A DNA stretch of 64,000 nucleotides from Styela clava (lineage: Eukaryota; Chordata; Ascidiacea; Stolidobranchia; Styelidae): contig NC_135255.1 of NCBI RefSeq assembly GCF_964204865.1, positions 1,674,001 through 1,738,000 on the forward strand, in the 5' to 3' direction. The stretch's first letter is position 1; every line of letters begins with the position of its first letter. This document shows positions 23,266-33,647 of the stretch, piece by piece. The position numbers were made by a program, and so were the translations under genes. The notes beneath the pieces were generated by a model. It was not told where the DNA came from, searched no databases, and saw only the letters and a program-made list of their open reading frames with translations.

Positions 23266-25681
23266 ATTGATAAGTCTGTAGCATTATTATCACAGTAAAA
23301 GTGGGATGCCCGTGCTACACAGATAGAGACTATAATCACCCCCCCAACAATATTAATCAGCAATATGTATAATTTACTGGGCTCATTGACTTGATATTCG
23401 TGAACACAACAATGTATGAGGATCGGAGAAACTATACGGAGGTAAAAATGCTCTGATATTCGAGTGGGAAATATCATTGCTTGTAGTTATGAATCGTTAT
23501 CAATAATAAGTCTCTCTGCTCTGAACATTTCACCAATTGTTACCTGTTAAACAGAACACATTATAATTAGAGTCAAATAGTAATCACATGTTTCGTGGTG
23601 TTTAAACTGGAGACATGATCATCTCGCACCTTGAGCTGTATTTAAATCTAATATTCTTCAATATACCACAAATTGAAGGCATCATTGGATTGATTGATCT
23701 CTTGCCAAACAGCAGCGTTGGCATAACTGTGGCCCTCTTAACAACAAGTTTATTATCAGCGCACAGATGTATGTAATAATGGCTTTTTCACAGTGTTTGT
23801 TCTGGTAGTAATTTGTGTGGGCAAGAGGCACATGTTGGTCGTATTTTGGAATTTGAATGCTGTGGGTGCATCTTAATTTGAAATATAAATGACAATTGTT
23901 TATCAGCAAAGATTAATGTGGACCGCATGCTAGCGTCAATATGCATATTTGGCCCAGTAGTAAGTACCTAAAGTTTGCCAACCACTGCCTCACAGAGCAA
24001 TAATATAAATGAGATTTACTTGTCTTTTAATCATTTCCAAATTCTTTTGTGCTATGTGTAAAAAGTCTTGGATTTTGACAGGATCTGGCTCTGATTTGTT
24101 TGCCCGGAAAGCATCCTTAGTTCGTGTAATAGCGTAATGCCTTGATATAAAAAAATACATATATAGCAAACTGGTGTGATAGATGAAAGCAGACACACTT
24201 CTGTGCCATTCATAATGTAGTAGTTCATAAGTTTTTTTCAGGAATTTACATAAGAAGGGCTTTGACTCAACTCTTCAGAAAAAATTCAAGATTTAAATGC
24301 TAGAAAATAATGATTAAGAAGCACTGCTTGCTTTATAATCGCACAATAGCTCTGATGCCTGTTGTCTGCGAGAGAACAGCATATTGTCATTAAGACAGAA
24401 GTGGTGTGTTACGCGAATCAGCCATACACTCAGGGCTAAGCAAAGGCTTTCGGCTGGCACATTGTTGTACTAATCAAACTTGCAAATCCACTTGTGTGGT
24501 GCAATGGCAAGTGGATTCTAATGTGGTTCACATGGTCAGACATTGTAATACAGCAATCATATGTTTCTGCCCAGATGGCAGAGGCGTTTCTCTATTCAAC
24601 AGCTTACTATTTTTCAAACTCATTATGACCTAAGTTGATCTTGTGTTTTGTCAAATTTCATACAATTTTATAATGTCAAAAACCAAAGCGCTTTCATTTT
24701 AGCATGGCATGATATCTCTTGAACTTCAGTCAGTCAGTGTCAAATAGGAAATGTTATAAATTAAGCCTATTGTTTTTTATTCAAACCTGAAATTATAGTC
24801 CGAAAACTTCGAGCTTTCTTTTAGCAATGCTTTATAAAGTTGCAATGCTCTTCCTTTAGCCATAATAAACAGTATGCCGGTGTGACGAAAATCTGAACAT
24901 TAAACTACTATACAAATTTTCTCTTGGTATGTACTGGTTGCTCTATATGTAACTCAACTGTTAGTTACTCCATCATCAGCGAAAGGGCATATAATAATTG
25001 AAAAAAACAAATAAATAAAACTGATTAAATCAAGAGAATGTACAAACAATGTAGATTATAAGGTGTTGCAGAAATGAGTGGTTGCCTACATCTACATGTT
25101 TACTCATCTAAAACATAGTTATTTTTCAGCAAACAAAAAAGAAAACTTGACAAAAAAATATTACTAGTTGCCCACCATATTCATATTTTTATTGGGATTT
25201 CAAAATTGAATATAGTTAGTAACCAGCCATAGTCAAATTGCCATAATTTGAGTGCACGAAGTCGATGAAGTGGTGGAACACTTATTATTTCATAATTTTT
25301 TTAAGTAACACCAAATGAAAATTTCAGAAACATTCAATCCAAATTACTAAGAATTATCTCAGTTCCTATCAACGCTATAAGTTTGTGCATAGAAATTAAA
25401 TAGCAACAGACGAACCCAGACTGATATCTCATCAGCTTAAATTAAAAAAAGACATAACAAGTTCAAATACAGGGCTACACCTACAAACAGTACAAAAACT
25501 CGACTGCTAAGCGAAAGGTCTGCATGCCAAAAATAATTGTCTGAAGACTCGCTGTGACTAGCTATGACAGTTTAAAGTGTGTGAGTGCATGTGAATGAGC
25601 GCAAGCCGCTGGTTATACTGCTGTAATGTTATAGCACTTGTTACCCTCTCGGGTCTATAAAGGTACATTACAATACAACTA
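23266..25681. other. 2.4 kb without recognisable gene
   Basis: AT-rich. Short open frames on both strands (23232-23477, 23682-23909, 24406-24633) have no recognisable domain, and the first overlaps the tail of the preceding gene. No bounded repeat seen. Confidence 0.4.
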
Positions 25682-25817
25682 GTCTAGTGTAGACCCGTTT
25701 CGTACCTAAAGTAGGTACTTCTAGTTGGCGTAGCATACCGTAACATATACTGCATATGTCAATTCTGCGTCATCAAAAATCACGCCACAGCGACCTAATA
25801 GAGCACTTCAGACTCTC

Positions 25818-26855
25818 CGGGGGTCGGCAACCTGCGTGCCTGATCCGGCCCGCGACGCTTCACTAAATTATAGTAACAAAACATCCGTTTTGAAGAATAT
25901 ATTCTTTAAGACTAAATTATATTATAACCTAACAATTATATAATTTACAATTACTCGTTTATTGAGCATATAATTTAATTATAATTAAGCAAATGGCAAC
26001 AAAACGCAGAAAAGTTTATGCTAAGTGCAAAGGGGTTTAATGGCGCTGAAAATATTCAAATAGAATTTTATGAGATGCAATGAGGAAATAAATCTATATT
26101 CTATTCTAGAGATGTATCACTGCTTGATTTTTATTATAAAAAGTACCATCCGTTCGATTTTTCAACTTTCTAAAAATATGTGCGGCCCGCCAATGACTTG
26201 CAATCTTAACCCTTTCCGTGCGATGGGCACGTATACGTACCCACGACAAAACTCGCTAGATTGCGGCGGGTACGTTGATGTACTCCACTGTTTTATTTAG
26301 CAATCGGTCGCAAACTGTTGGTCTAGTTTTTCCGGGTTTTAGTTTATTGATAAGAAGTCTTCTTCGAGATTAACATAAGCGACGGTAAATCTCGCTTTCG
26401 TTTACCATGGAAATTTTATTTGCGGTGGAATGAGGGAGTGTTTTTGAAATTTATGCAAATTTCGGTGTTTTTTGCTACAGCAATATTATGCTATTGTTTG
26501 CCAACCAAGAAGCGGTAACAGTAAAGGATTTAGCGAATATTTCTATTTTTTATTACGGTTTGAAGTTTCAACACCCAAAAAAAAATGCCTTTTTTCTATC
26601 CGGTTTGTGACTCAGACCACCCCTTTTGAAAAAAAAAAATTTTTTAATCGCCTATTGCAAGCTCTTTAAATAAGCTTTCCAACGAGCCGTCAGTGGGCAG
26701 CAGAGGATCATTACTTTTTCGTTAGTCGATCGATTAGTTGTGAGGGTACAAATGCATAAAGTCGGCGTAGCAAATACGATTATTTAATAAAAAATAAAAA
26801 TTGCATGGAAAGGGTTAATTTTGGCCCGCGAGCGACAAAGGGTTGCCGACCCCTG
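25818..26855. mobile_element. hAT element (same family as 13171), with piggyBac MITE inside
   Basis: Ends CGGGGGTCGGCAACCTG and GGGTTGCCGACCCCTG. Bases 25980-26205 are the reverse complement of 13180-13450. Flanking 8-mers do not match, so the target duplication is lost or a neighbouring deletion occurred. Confidence 0.7.
26210..26814. mobile_element. piggyBac-type MITE
   Basis: 605 bp flanked by TTAA (26206-26209, 26815-26818), with inverted ends CCCTTTCC(G/A)TGC. It interrupts the hAT end. No transposase sequence. Confidence 0.82.
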
Positions 26856-27533
26856 CTCTACGCACTGGCACTGCCATCTATCATCCAAAACGCGCAGACG
26901 AGCAACCGAAATCGAGCAGATATTTCTCTCGTTTTCTCGTCGCGACGATCGCGATATGAGAGAGATCGCTGACGTTCGTCAAGTCCTTATTGTTGGCGCA
27001 GGTGCCATTCCGGGCGATCGTACGGATATTGAGGGCTCATTGAGGTGTATATCAATGGGGAAGCTCTATGACGTTATTGTGATGTCGTTGTGGCATAATT
27101 TTTGGATAGCGTAGTCAGGTGGGGGTTGGGATTAACATGTGAACAAATTGTTATGCTACGCCCACTAGAAGTATGTTAGGTACAAAACTACACGAGACCC
27201 CATCTTTGCACCTAGTACTTAGTAGACTATTCTACAGTTCAGTGTGATCTTTGATTCTTAATTTGTATAATTTTATATCATAAAATATGCCAATCACAGC
27301 AAATGTTCATAACGAGGAATTCCGGTTGCTAATTACTGGGCTGGACCATTTTCGACCAAATAACTAACTGATCCCATACTCGACATGGATCGGAGGCCGT
27401 GGTTCGCCATATGGTTCGTGTTATCGGCTCTTGTTTGGCGCTTGTATCAAAATTAATTTCAATAAGGCAATGATTGCTTTTAAGGCATTATTAACATGGC
27501 ATTATGTTCTAGTTTTGCTACACTGACTACAGG

Positions 27534-27797
27534 TTAAGGAAAATACAAACAATACCCGCAGACCAAACTTTCACAATTTTTGTACCGATGAAACTGTTGT
27601 TTCCCAACCATTGATGGGGCGCCATCAGTACTTATTTTCGAAAGTTTCGCCAAAAACAAGCCAAGACGCTTGATCTTTTTCTTCTCAGATCCCAACAGAC
27701 CAAAGCCTCTAGTCGTGCCATTAATAAGAACAATGGCTGCGATCTCTGCGGTAATTTCAAAATTATTATCAACTGCCCGCAGAAAGAAATCCAATTG
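27534..27797 (-). pseudogene. hAT transposase fragment, downstream part
   Basis: Minus strand: LDFFLRAVDNNFEITAEIA, then KLSKISTDGAPSMVGKQ. STDGAPSMVG is the hAT motif around the second catalytic region, as in ZBED/SCAND3-like transposases. The frame continues from 31806 on the far side of the LINE (VVAQL meets QLDFF), so one transposase was split. Stops and frameshifts make it inactive. Confidence 0.8.
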
Positions 27798-27848
27798 GAG
27801 TATTTGGTTGTATTAAGATTAAATTAATTAATTAAATTAATCTCAAGT

Positions 27849-28649
27849 ATGCCTGAATCATCTTGTGTTTGTAAGAAGCAAAAGAATGGTGCACTGTGGA
27901 TACAGTGTGGTACAAAGAAGTGCAATACATCGTGGTGGCATGTGGAGTGTGCTGGTTTACAAGGTATCACAAAAGATTGTATCAATAAAATATAGATGCC
28001 CAAGTTGGGTTGTAGAACCATTAGGATTGTTGACACCTGCAAAATCGAGCAAAAATATAAGCGATGCAGTGCAAGATGAAATAAAAAAAGTCCTCCTGAC
28101 ATCATTAAGACTGTTGTAGGAGAGGGGTCATCGGCAACCACCAAAAGTTTTGCCGATTGCTTTAAGGAGCAAAACTCGGGAAGCCAAGTCAATCTTATTA
28201 AACAGACTGTAAAAGAAACTTCAGATCTTGCATTGCAAGAAAGTATGAAAAGAATTGACTCGAATATAATGGAACAGAGAAAAAGAAGCCGCAACATTGT
28301 GATTTCTGGATTGGCGGAAACTGGGAATGAGGACATAAAGCAAATTGTATACTCACAAATTAAGAGTAAAATTTCTGGATTCCAGTCCTCCATCATCTTG
28401 AGCTGCTACCATATAGGTAAGAAAGAGACTGGAGAGAGTGCAAACAGAAACAAACGGCTCATACTAGTTACTCTCAGAAATGAGGAGGAAGCATCTGATA
28501 TCCACAAGTTTGGCAAGGGAAGGAAACTAGAGGATGACATTTGGATTAACCAAGATCTAACAAGAACTGAGCGTGAGGTCCAATACCAACAAAGAAAGGA
28601 AAGAGAGACAGGAAGAAAAAATCTGAGAAAATTGCAAAAAAAAGTCTAG
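27849..28649 (+). pseudogene. LINE ORF1 with PHD finger
   Basis: The ATG at 27849 opens CVCKKQKNGALWIQC, then CNTSWWHVECAGLQG, a PHD zinc finger (C4HC3). A stop at about 27993 and frameshifts follow. The last Cys of the finger reads CPSW instead of CPSC. From 28233 a second open stretch (RSRNIVISGLAE, then LILVTLRNEEEA) looks like the RRM-like/C-terminal part of LINE ORF1 proteins, which bind the element RNA. Inactive. Confidence 0.75.
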
Positions 28650-28662
28650 TGGAGATGAATGT

Positions 28663-31490
28663 ATGAAAACTAGCTTGGAACAGATCAAGACTATGAAAAT
28701 TTACTACACAAATGCAAACTCAATTTCTAACAAATTAAATGAACTAAAGGTTCTGATAAGTGCGTGTAAATATGACATAATATGCATAACTGAAACTCAT
28801 CTAAATCAGTATTTCCTTGATTCAGAGCTGCACATCAATGGCTATAATTTATTCCGTGAAGACAGGGAAACTCTCAGTGGGAAAGGAGGTGGATCTCTGA
28901 TCTACGTCCACTCGGGACTTAATGCTGAGAGAGCACAGTTCTTCAAATCACTTGAAAGTGTAACTGTTTACGTATCTCTGAGGTCTGTCAAATTTGTATT
29001 GGTTTGTTTGTATCGTGCACCTTCACTAGATGATGAAGGTAATGAAAACATCCTATATGAGCTGGTCAGACTGACTCAAGCATCAGCAGACGAGGATATC
29101 CTTATTGTGGGTGATGTAAATCTGCCTGATATTGACTAGAACGTTGGTAGCTCTGTGTTTGAAACAGGTAATCAGAAAATTGTTGCTCAGAATGTATTTA
29201 TGGAAAACTTGATACAACTGGGGTATTCATGGTTCATCAAAAATGAGGTTACTCGGAGGAGGTTAGTTGGAAATTGCATGCAAGAATCGCAACTTGACCA
29301 GGTATTTAGTACAAATTCTGCGTTGGTGCTGGAAGTGAACAAAACTGCAGCACTGGGCAAAAGCGACCATCTATCTCTGGTCATAACTTTGAATATGGGG
29401 GTGACAAAGTCTTATTTATGCACTACCAAACAGGATTCATCTAAGTTGTCTCTATTGTTGGTGGACGAATACTCACAGAACATTGATTGGAGTTACAGTT
29501 CCTTAGAAGAAATGTGGGGGGAGTTGTAAGAGAAAATCATAAACAAAATTCCTTTGAAAAGAGTTACATTAGACAGACATGGAAATGAATTAGTCAAAAC
29601 ACCTTGGGACTCATCAAAGCTTGAAAGAAAGAGGAAGGAAAAATGTAAAGCTTTCAAAATGTTTCATAAACATCCTACCAGAACAAATTATCATGTCATG
29701 CTGAAGAAACAGGAGGAAATGGCATCTGCGGTCTACCAAGCGAAGCTTGAGCATGAAAAAAGGATAACAAAAAACATGAAAACGAATTGCAAGCCCTTCT
29801 ATGGCTATATCAGGTCAAAGTCTAAATTATAAACTCCTGTCTGTGCAGTGAGGGATAGTAAAGGCATGCTGTCAACATCTGCGGCTAAAACTGCGGATAT
29901 TCTGGCAAAATTCTTTGAATCTGTCTTTAACTTAGAAAGGTATGGACCTCTTAAAGGAGCAAATTATTAAAACTTAGACAAAATCTTTACTGCAAATGTC
30001 AACTCAGACATAAACAGTCACTTATATGCTAGTTTCAATACAGTCTCAAAATTGCTGAACTCTTTAAATGCAAATAAAGCTTTTGGACCTGACAATATCT
30101 CTCCCAAATTGTGGAAACTCCTTGAAAAAAATGTTGGTTGCATTGAAGCTGTCACTGTTCTATTTAATCAATGTATAAAGGTAAGACAATTCCCCCAAAT
30201 TTGGAAGAATGCGATTGTCATCCCACTGCATAAAAAGGGCTCAAAACAGGTAGCTGGAAACTATCGACCGGTATCACTTACTTGTGTGCTGTGTAAAGTA
30301 TATGAAAATATACTGAGAGAATACATTATAAAGGAAGTTCATAGCAAAGTAACCCAGTTCCAACATGGATTTGTGAGTAGAAAATCCTGCCTTTCAAATC
30401 TACTTGAGAGCATGGACAGTATACTGGAGATTCTCGATGAGACAAACTGTAACGATGTTTTCTATTTCGATTTAAAAAAAGCATTTGATCAGGTCTCACA
30501 CTATAGACTTCTTGTTAAAATGGAAAGTTATGCCCTGGACAATGATACAATAGAGATAGTCCGAGATTTTCTCACAGGTAGAACAATGAAAGTAAAGGTG
30601 GGCAATTTCTTTCCGGAGTCAAAAGCAGTAACATCAGGTGTTCCACAGGGGTCGGTTTTAGGACTCCTGCTGTTCCTGATTTATGTGAATGATTTACCAG
30701 GAGAGCTTGTGTCACATGCAGAACTTTTTGCTGATGATCTGAAACTAATTACAAACCCTAGTCATGATATCTTGCAAGATTTAAAAGCATTGGAATCTTG
30801 GCAGGAAGATTGGAAACTTTCTTTCAATCTGCAGAAGTGTAAGATTCTGCATTTAGGGAAATCGAACCCTGGGAATGACTATCCCTTTTTGGATGGAGTC
30901 CTAACCGGAGAGAACAGTGAATGTGACCTAGGAGTTACTATCAATACGAATTTGAAGTTTTCCACTCACATGAATACAATTGTTGCACATGCAAAAGGAC
31001 AAATAGCATGGTTATTACGCAGTATAATAAGTAGGGATAAGGATGTGATGTTGCGTGTGTACAAGACTTTAGTGAGACCAAACCTTGAATACTGTACACG
31101 ATTATGGGCGCCATTACCAAAGCATGGGAACTGGGGCGATATAATAAATCTAGAGGCAGTTCAGAGGAAGTTTACAGCACAAATAAGCTGCTGTAGAGGA
31201 CAGAGTTATGAGAACCGTTTGAAGGTTTTGGGACTGACAACATTGTTAGAAAGAAGAATGAGAGGTGACTTAATAGAAGCCTTCAAAATACTAAATGGTT
31301 TTTGTACATATGGGCAACAATTTTTCAACAAGTCTCCTAGAACCGGTAACCTTGTCATAAGGCAAAATCAGCGTTCAAAGTTGAACTTTTTTTGGGAACA
31401 GGGTCGTAAAATACTGGAACAGCTTACCATTGAATGTGAGGTCAAGTGCATCTGTGAATATTTTCAAACACAATTTGGATAAATACAGAG
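28663..31490 (+). pseudogene. LINE ORF2: endonuclease and reverse transcriptase, broken
   Basis: Endonuclease (APE-type): YYTNANSISNKLNEL, ITETHLN, LIVGDVNLPDIDxN, and KSDHLSL near its end. Reverse transcriptase from about 30052: FGPDNISPKLWK, GNYRPVSLT, YFDLKKAFDQVSH, TSGVPQGSVLG, and FADDLKL as the catalytic motif. TAG at 29137-29139 replaces an expected Trp codon. Further stops occur at 29527, 29830 and about 29969, and there is a frameshift near 31395, after which the frame would give an FFWNRVV-type tail. The RT core is still open over 476 codons, so decay is moderate. Confidence 0.88.
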
Positions 31491-31805
31491 ATTCCCAGGT
31501 GTCCAATCCAAGGACACTTGGACAATACTGGGAATTGTCAAATATGATATTGGAGAGAATTAGATAGTCTAGTTTTCGACATTTGTGTATTAAATGGTTT
31601 AACAATACTATTTGGGTAATTGTCTAATGTCCCTTCCACTAGTCATAATTTGTCTAGTCTTAATTGTAGTTATTTTTGTGATACTGTGATATTGTTTTTA
31701 TACAGGTGTTGAAGATGTTTATATCGTTGTATATTTGTATTGTAGATTTTGAAGTTGTATTAGGTGTGATACCCAAAGAGGTATTATTTATTTATTTAAC
31801 TGAGC

Positions 31806-32219
31806 AACAACCTTGATATTCGTGCTTTCGTCAAGCGCCAAGGAATACGATGTAACTTTTCCGCCTTTGCAATTAAATTAAATGTCTTCTCCATAGAGTT
31901 TGTGGTTTTCCACTGTTCAATGGAGGATTTCGTAGAATATAACATGTCAGCATAGAATTTATTCAACCAGAATCAATGTTGTCAAGTAACGTTTATGATT
32001 CAACATTTTGATTGAAGGACCAAATTCCTTGCAGCGCTTATTGCAAGATAGGAAAGGGATCTGCTCTAATTCGGATGATTGCCTATAGGACTGAAGTCTG
32101 TTTCCTACTTTAATTTTTATGCAAGTTAATACAGAGAACACCTTCTCCACTACGGCATGGATGTTTATCGAGAATCGATTTCTTCCTTTTTTATATCCGT
32201 AACAATTACAAATTTGCAA
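31806..32219 (-). pseudogene. hAT transposase fragment, upstream part
   Basis: On the minus strand at about 31880-31806 the frame reads SLALDESTNIKVVAQL, matching the first catalytic Asp block of hAT transposases (SLALDESTD). It is cut by the CR1-like LINE and resumes at 27797. Sequence farther upstream to 32219 is open but not recognisable. Confidence 0.72.
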
Positions 32220-32700
32220 TAAGTTAACAATAACGTAACAATTGGAATTTATGCCTCCGCTCAGACACTTTTTTCACACATCAGATATTCAAACGCGGTT
32301 GTAAACGTCGCCTTCTTAGTAGTAGTTTTGGATGTATTCGTCAGTTTTTAGTTATGTTTTCAGAAAATAGTTGTAAATCAAATAGCTTAATTGTCATTAT
32401 GTTCTCCGGGGAACTTTAGTTTAGTTACAATAATCAAGAATTTATACCGCAAACTCTGCGACAGGCTAGCCGAAAATTAGCTATAAGCACACGTGGTCTA
32501 TTGTTTTGGGAAAAAATGATAGTTCTGAACATGCGAGCTTGTAAGCGCCAACTTCCCAAAACACCCTATAATCAGAGTTGAAAATTTTGCAATGATGAGG
32601 TATAAAGAGAATATTTGAAAGATTGGGTAAACGTCCATTACCAATAGGTGTTATGAGGCAAGTAAAAGCATATGTAGCAAGCTTTTTATATTGTAGATTC
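32220..32700. repeat. copy of dispersed hAT-related repeat
   Basis: 32280-32480 resembles 12280-12480 (TAGTTGTAAATCAAAT, TTCAGTTTAG(T/C)T), and 32500-32650 resembles 12900-13080 (GAGCTTGTAAG, CTTCCCAAAACAC). Boundaries not found. Confidence 0.5.
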
Positions 32701-32720
32701 TGCATTACTACTTTTCAAAA

Positions 32721-33640
32721 CTACTCTGTATTCCAGGTTAGCCCATTTTCTTTAAATTGTTTTTCTTGTTTCCGATCCATAAAAGGCAATTTCCTGTACT
32801 GCCCTTCAATAATAGTCTGATTTTCTCGGCCAAAAAAAGGCATGGATGAAAAATTTCTTGATGCAGGAAGTCGCTTTTTAACTTGATCAAGGGCTTCTTC
32901 AAGCAAGGACGAACATCTTTCTTTAATAGCCAAGATTACCCAGTGGTTAATTAATTAACTGATAATTGCTATAATAATTTAAAATAAATTTTTAAATGAT
33001 TCTTGTCCCAAATGGCTATATCAAAACCAATTTGGTATCTCTTTCAACAAAAATCTAATTCGCCGTAATTTTGATACTGCATATTCGACACAAAACCCTA
33101 ATGAATCACACACACACTTTTATAGTACATATGGAGGGCATACATCTTTAATTATGGACCAATCTGAATTGTTGCATCCAACCATGTTTGAGGCACCATC
33201 TGATGCAAAACCAATGTAATTTTTCAAATTTCAAGTCTTAATTACAGTTCGTTATCTCCTTATTGATCAGGTTGAATATGTTATATCCAGTGGCCTCTTG
33301 AACTGGAATCGAACTTAGAAAACTATAGTAATGATTTATATGTTTTATTGTTGAGGTATCTAACTGAAATATACAAATACTTTTGAGTTGAATCATCTGT
33401 AGGTTCATCAATGATCAGTGTATACTTCTTGTTTTGCAGAACTTGAATTAGATCAGATTTCAATTCTGGTGAAATAACATTTTTTTATTAAATCTATGAA
33501 TGGTGCTTGTGATACTACGACAGGACATGCTAACTGCGATTTTTAGCTCAGCTATCTTGACTTTGTCATCAATTTTTGTTTTCACTTTTTTCATTTCATT
33601 GAAGTGTACTCCAACTAGTAAATCATCTTTCTTTTTGTAA
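32721..33640 (-). pseudogene. second hAT transposase remnant (ZMYM/SCAN-type)
   Basis: On the minus strand, 33490-33370 reads VISPELKSDLIQVL, then KKYTLIIDEPTDDSTQKYL, the first-Asp block. 33210-33150 reads IGFASDGASNMVGC, the next block. 32933-32721 reads LLEEALDQVKKRLPASRNF. The blocks are in the expected order but separated by stops and frameshifts. It is a different lineage from the fragment at 31806 (FASDGAS versus STDGAPS). Confidence 0.8.
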
Positions 33641-33647
33641 TACTTCT

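Larger units (their letters stand above)
25682..27199. mobile_element. long-inverted-repeat DNA element with nested hAT
   Basis: The left arm (25682-25800) and right arm (27080-27199) are inverted copies. Matching blocks include TAGTGTAG, GTACCTAA, CTTCTAGT(T/G)GGCGTAGCATA and AAAAAT(C/T)A(C/T)GCCACA(G/A)CGAC, about 115 bases with small gaps. I could not fix a target duplication, so the superfamily is open. Its centre is occupied by a hAT copy. Confidence 0.55.
27798..31805 (+). mobile_element. CR1-like non-LTR retrotransposon
   Basis: About 4.0 kb with two former ORFs and a 3' end in TATTTATTTATTTA, typical of CR1-group tails. It is inserted in a hAT transposase reading the other way. CAATTG on one side and CAGTT on the other suggest a short, worn target duplication. 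It appears near full length, beginning about 50 bases before the ORF1 ATG. Confidence 0.85.

Noticed and set aside
23232..23477. Minus-strand membrane-like ORF
   Set aside because: It overlaps the 3' end and AATAAA of the five-exon gene and has no homologous domain; AT-rich translation looks hydrophobic by chance.
24406..24633. Cys-rich 75-codon ORF
   Set aside because: No recognisable motif, no splice or polyadenylation context.
26821..27114. 97-codon basic ORF
   Set aside because: It starts in the hAT end and runs through the inverted arm of the 25.7-27.2 kb element, so it is not a gene.
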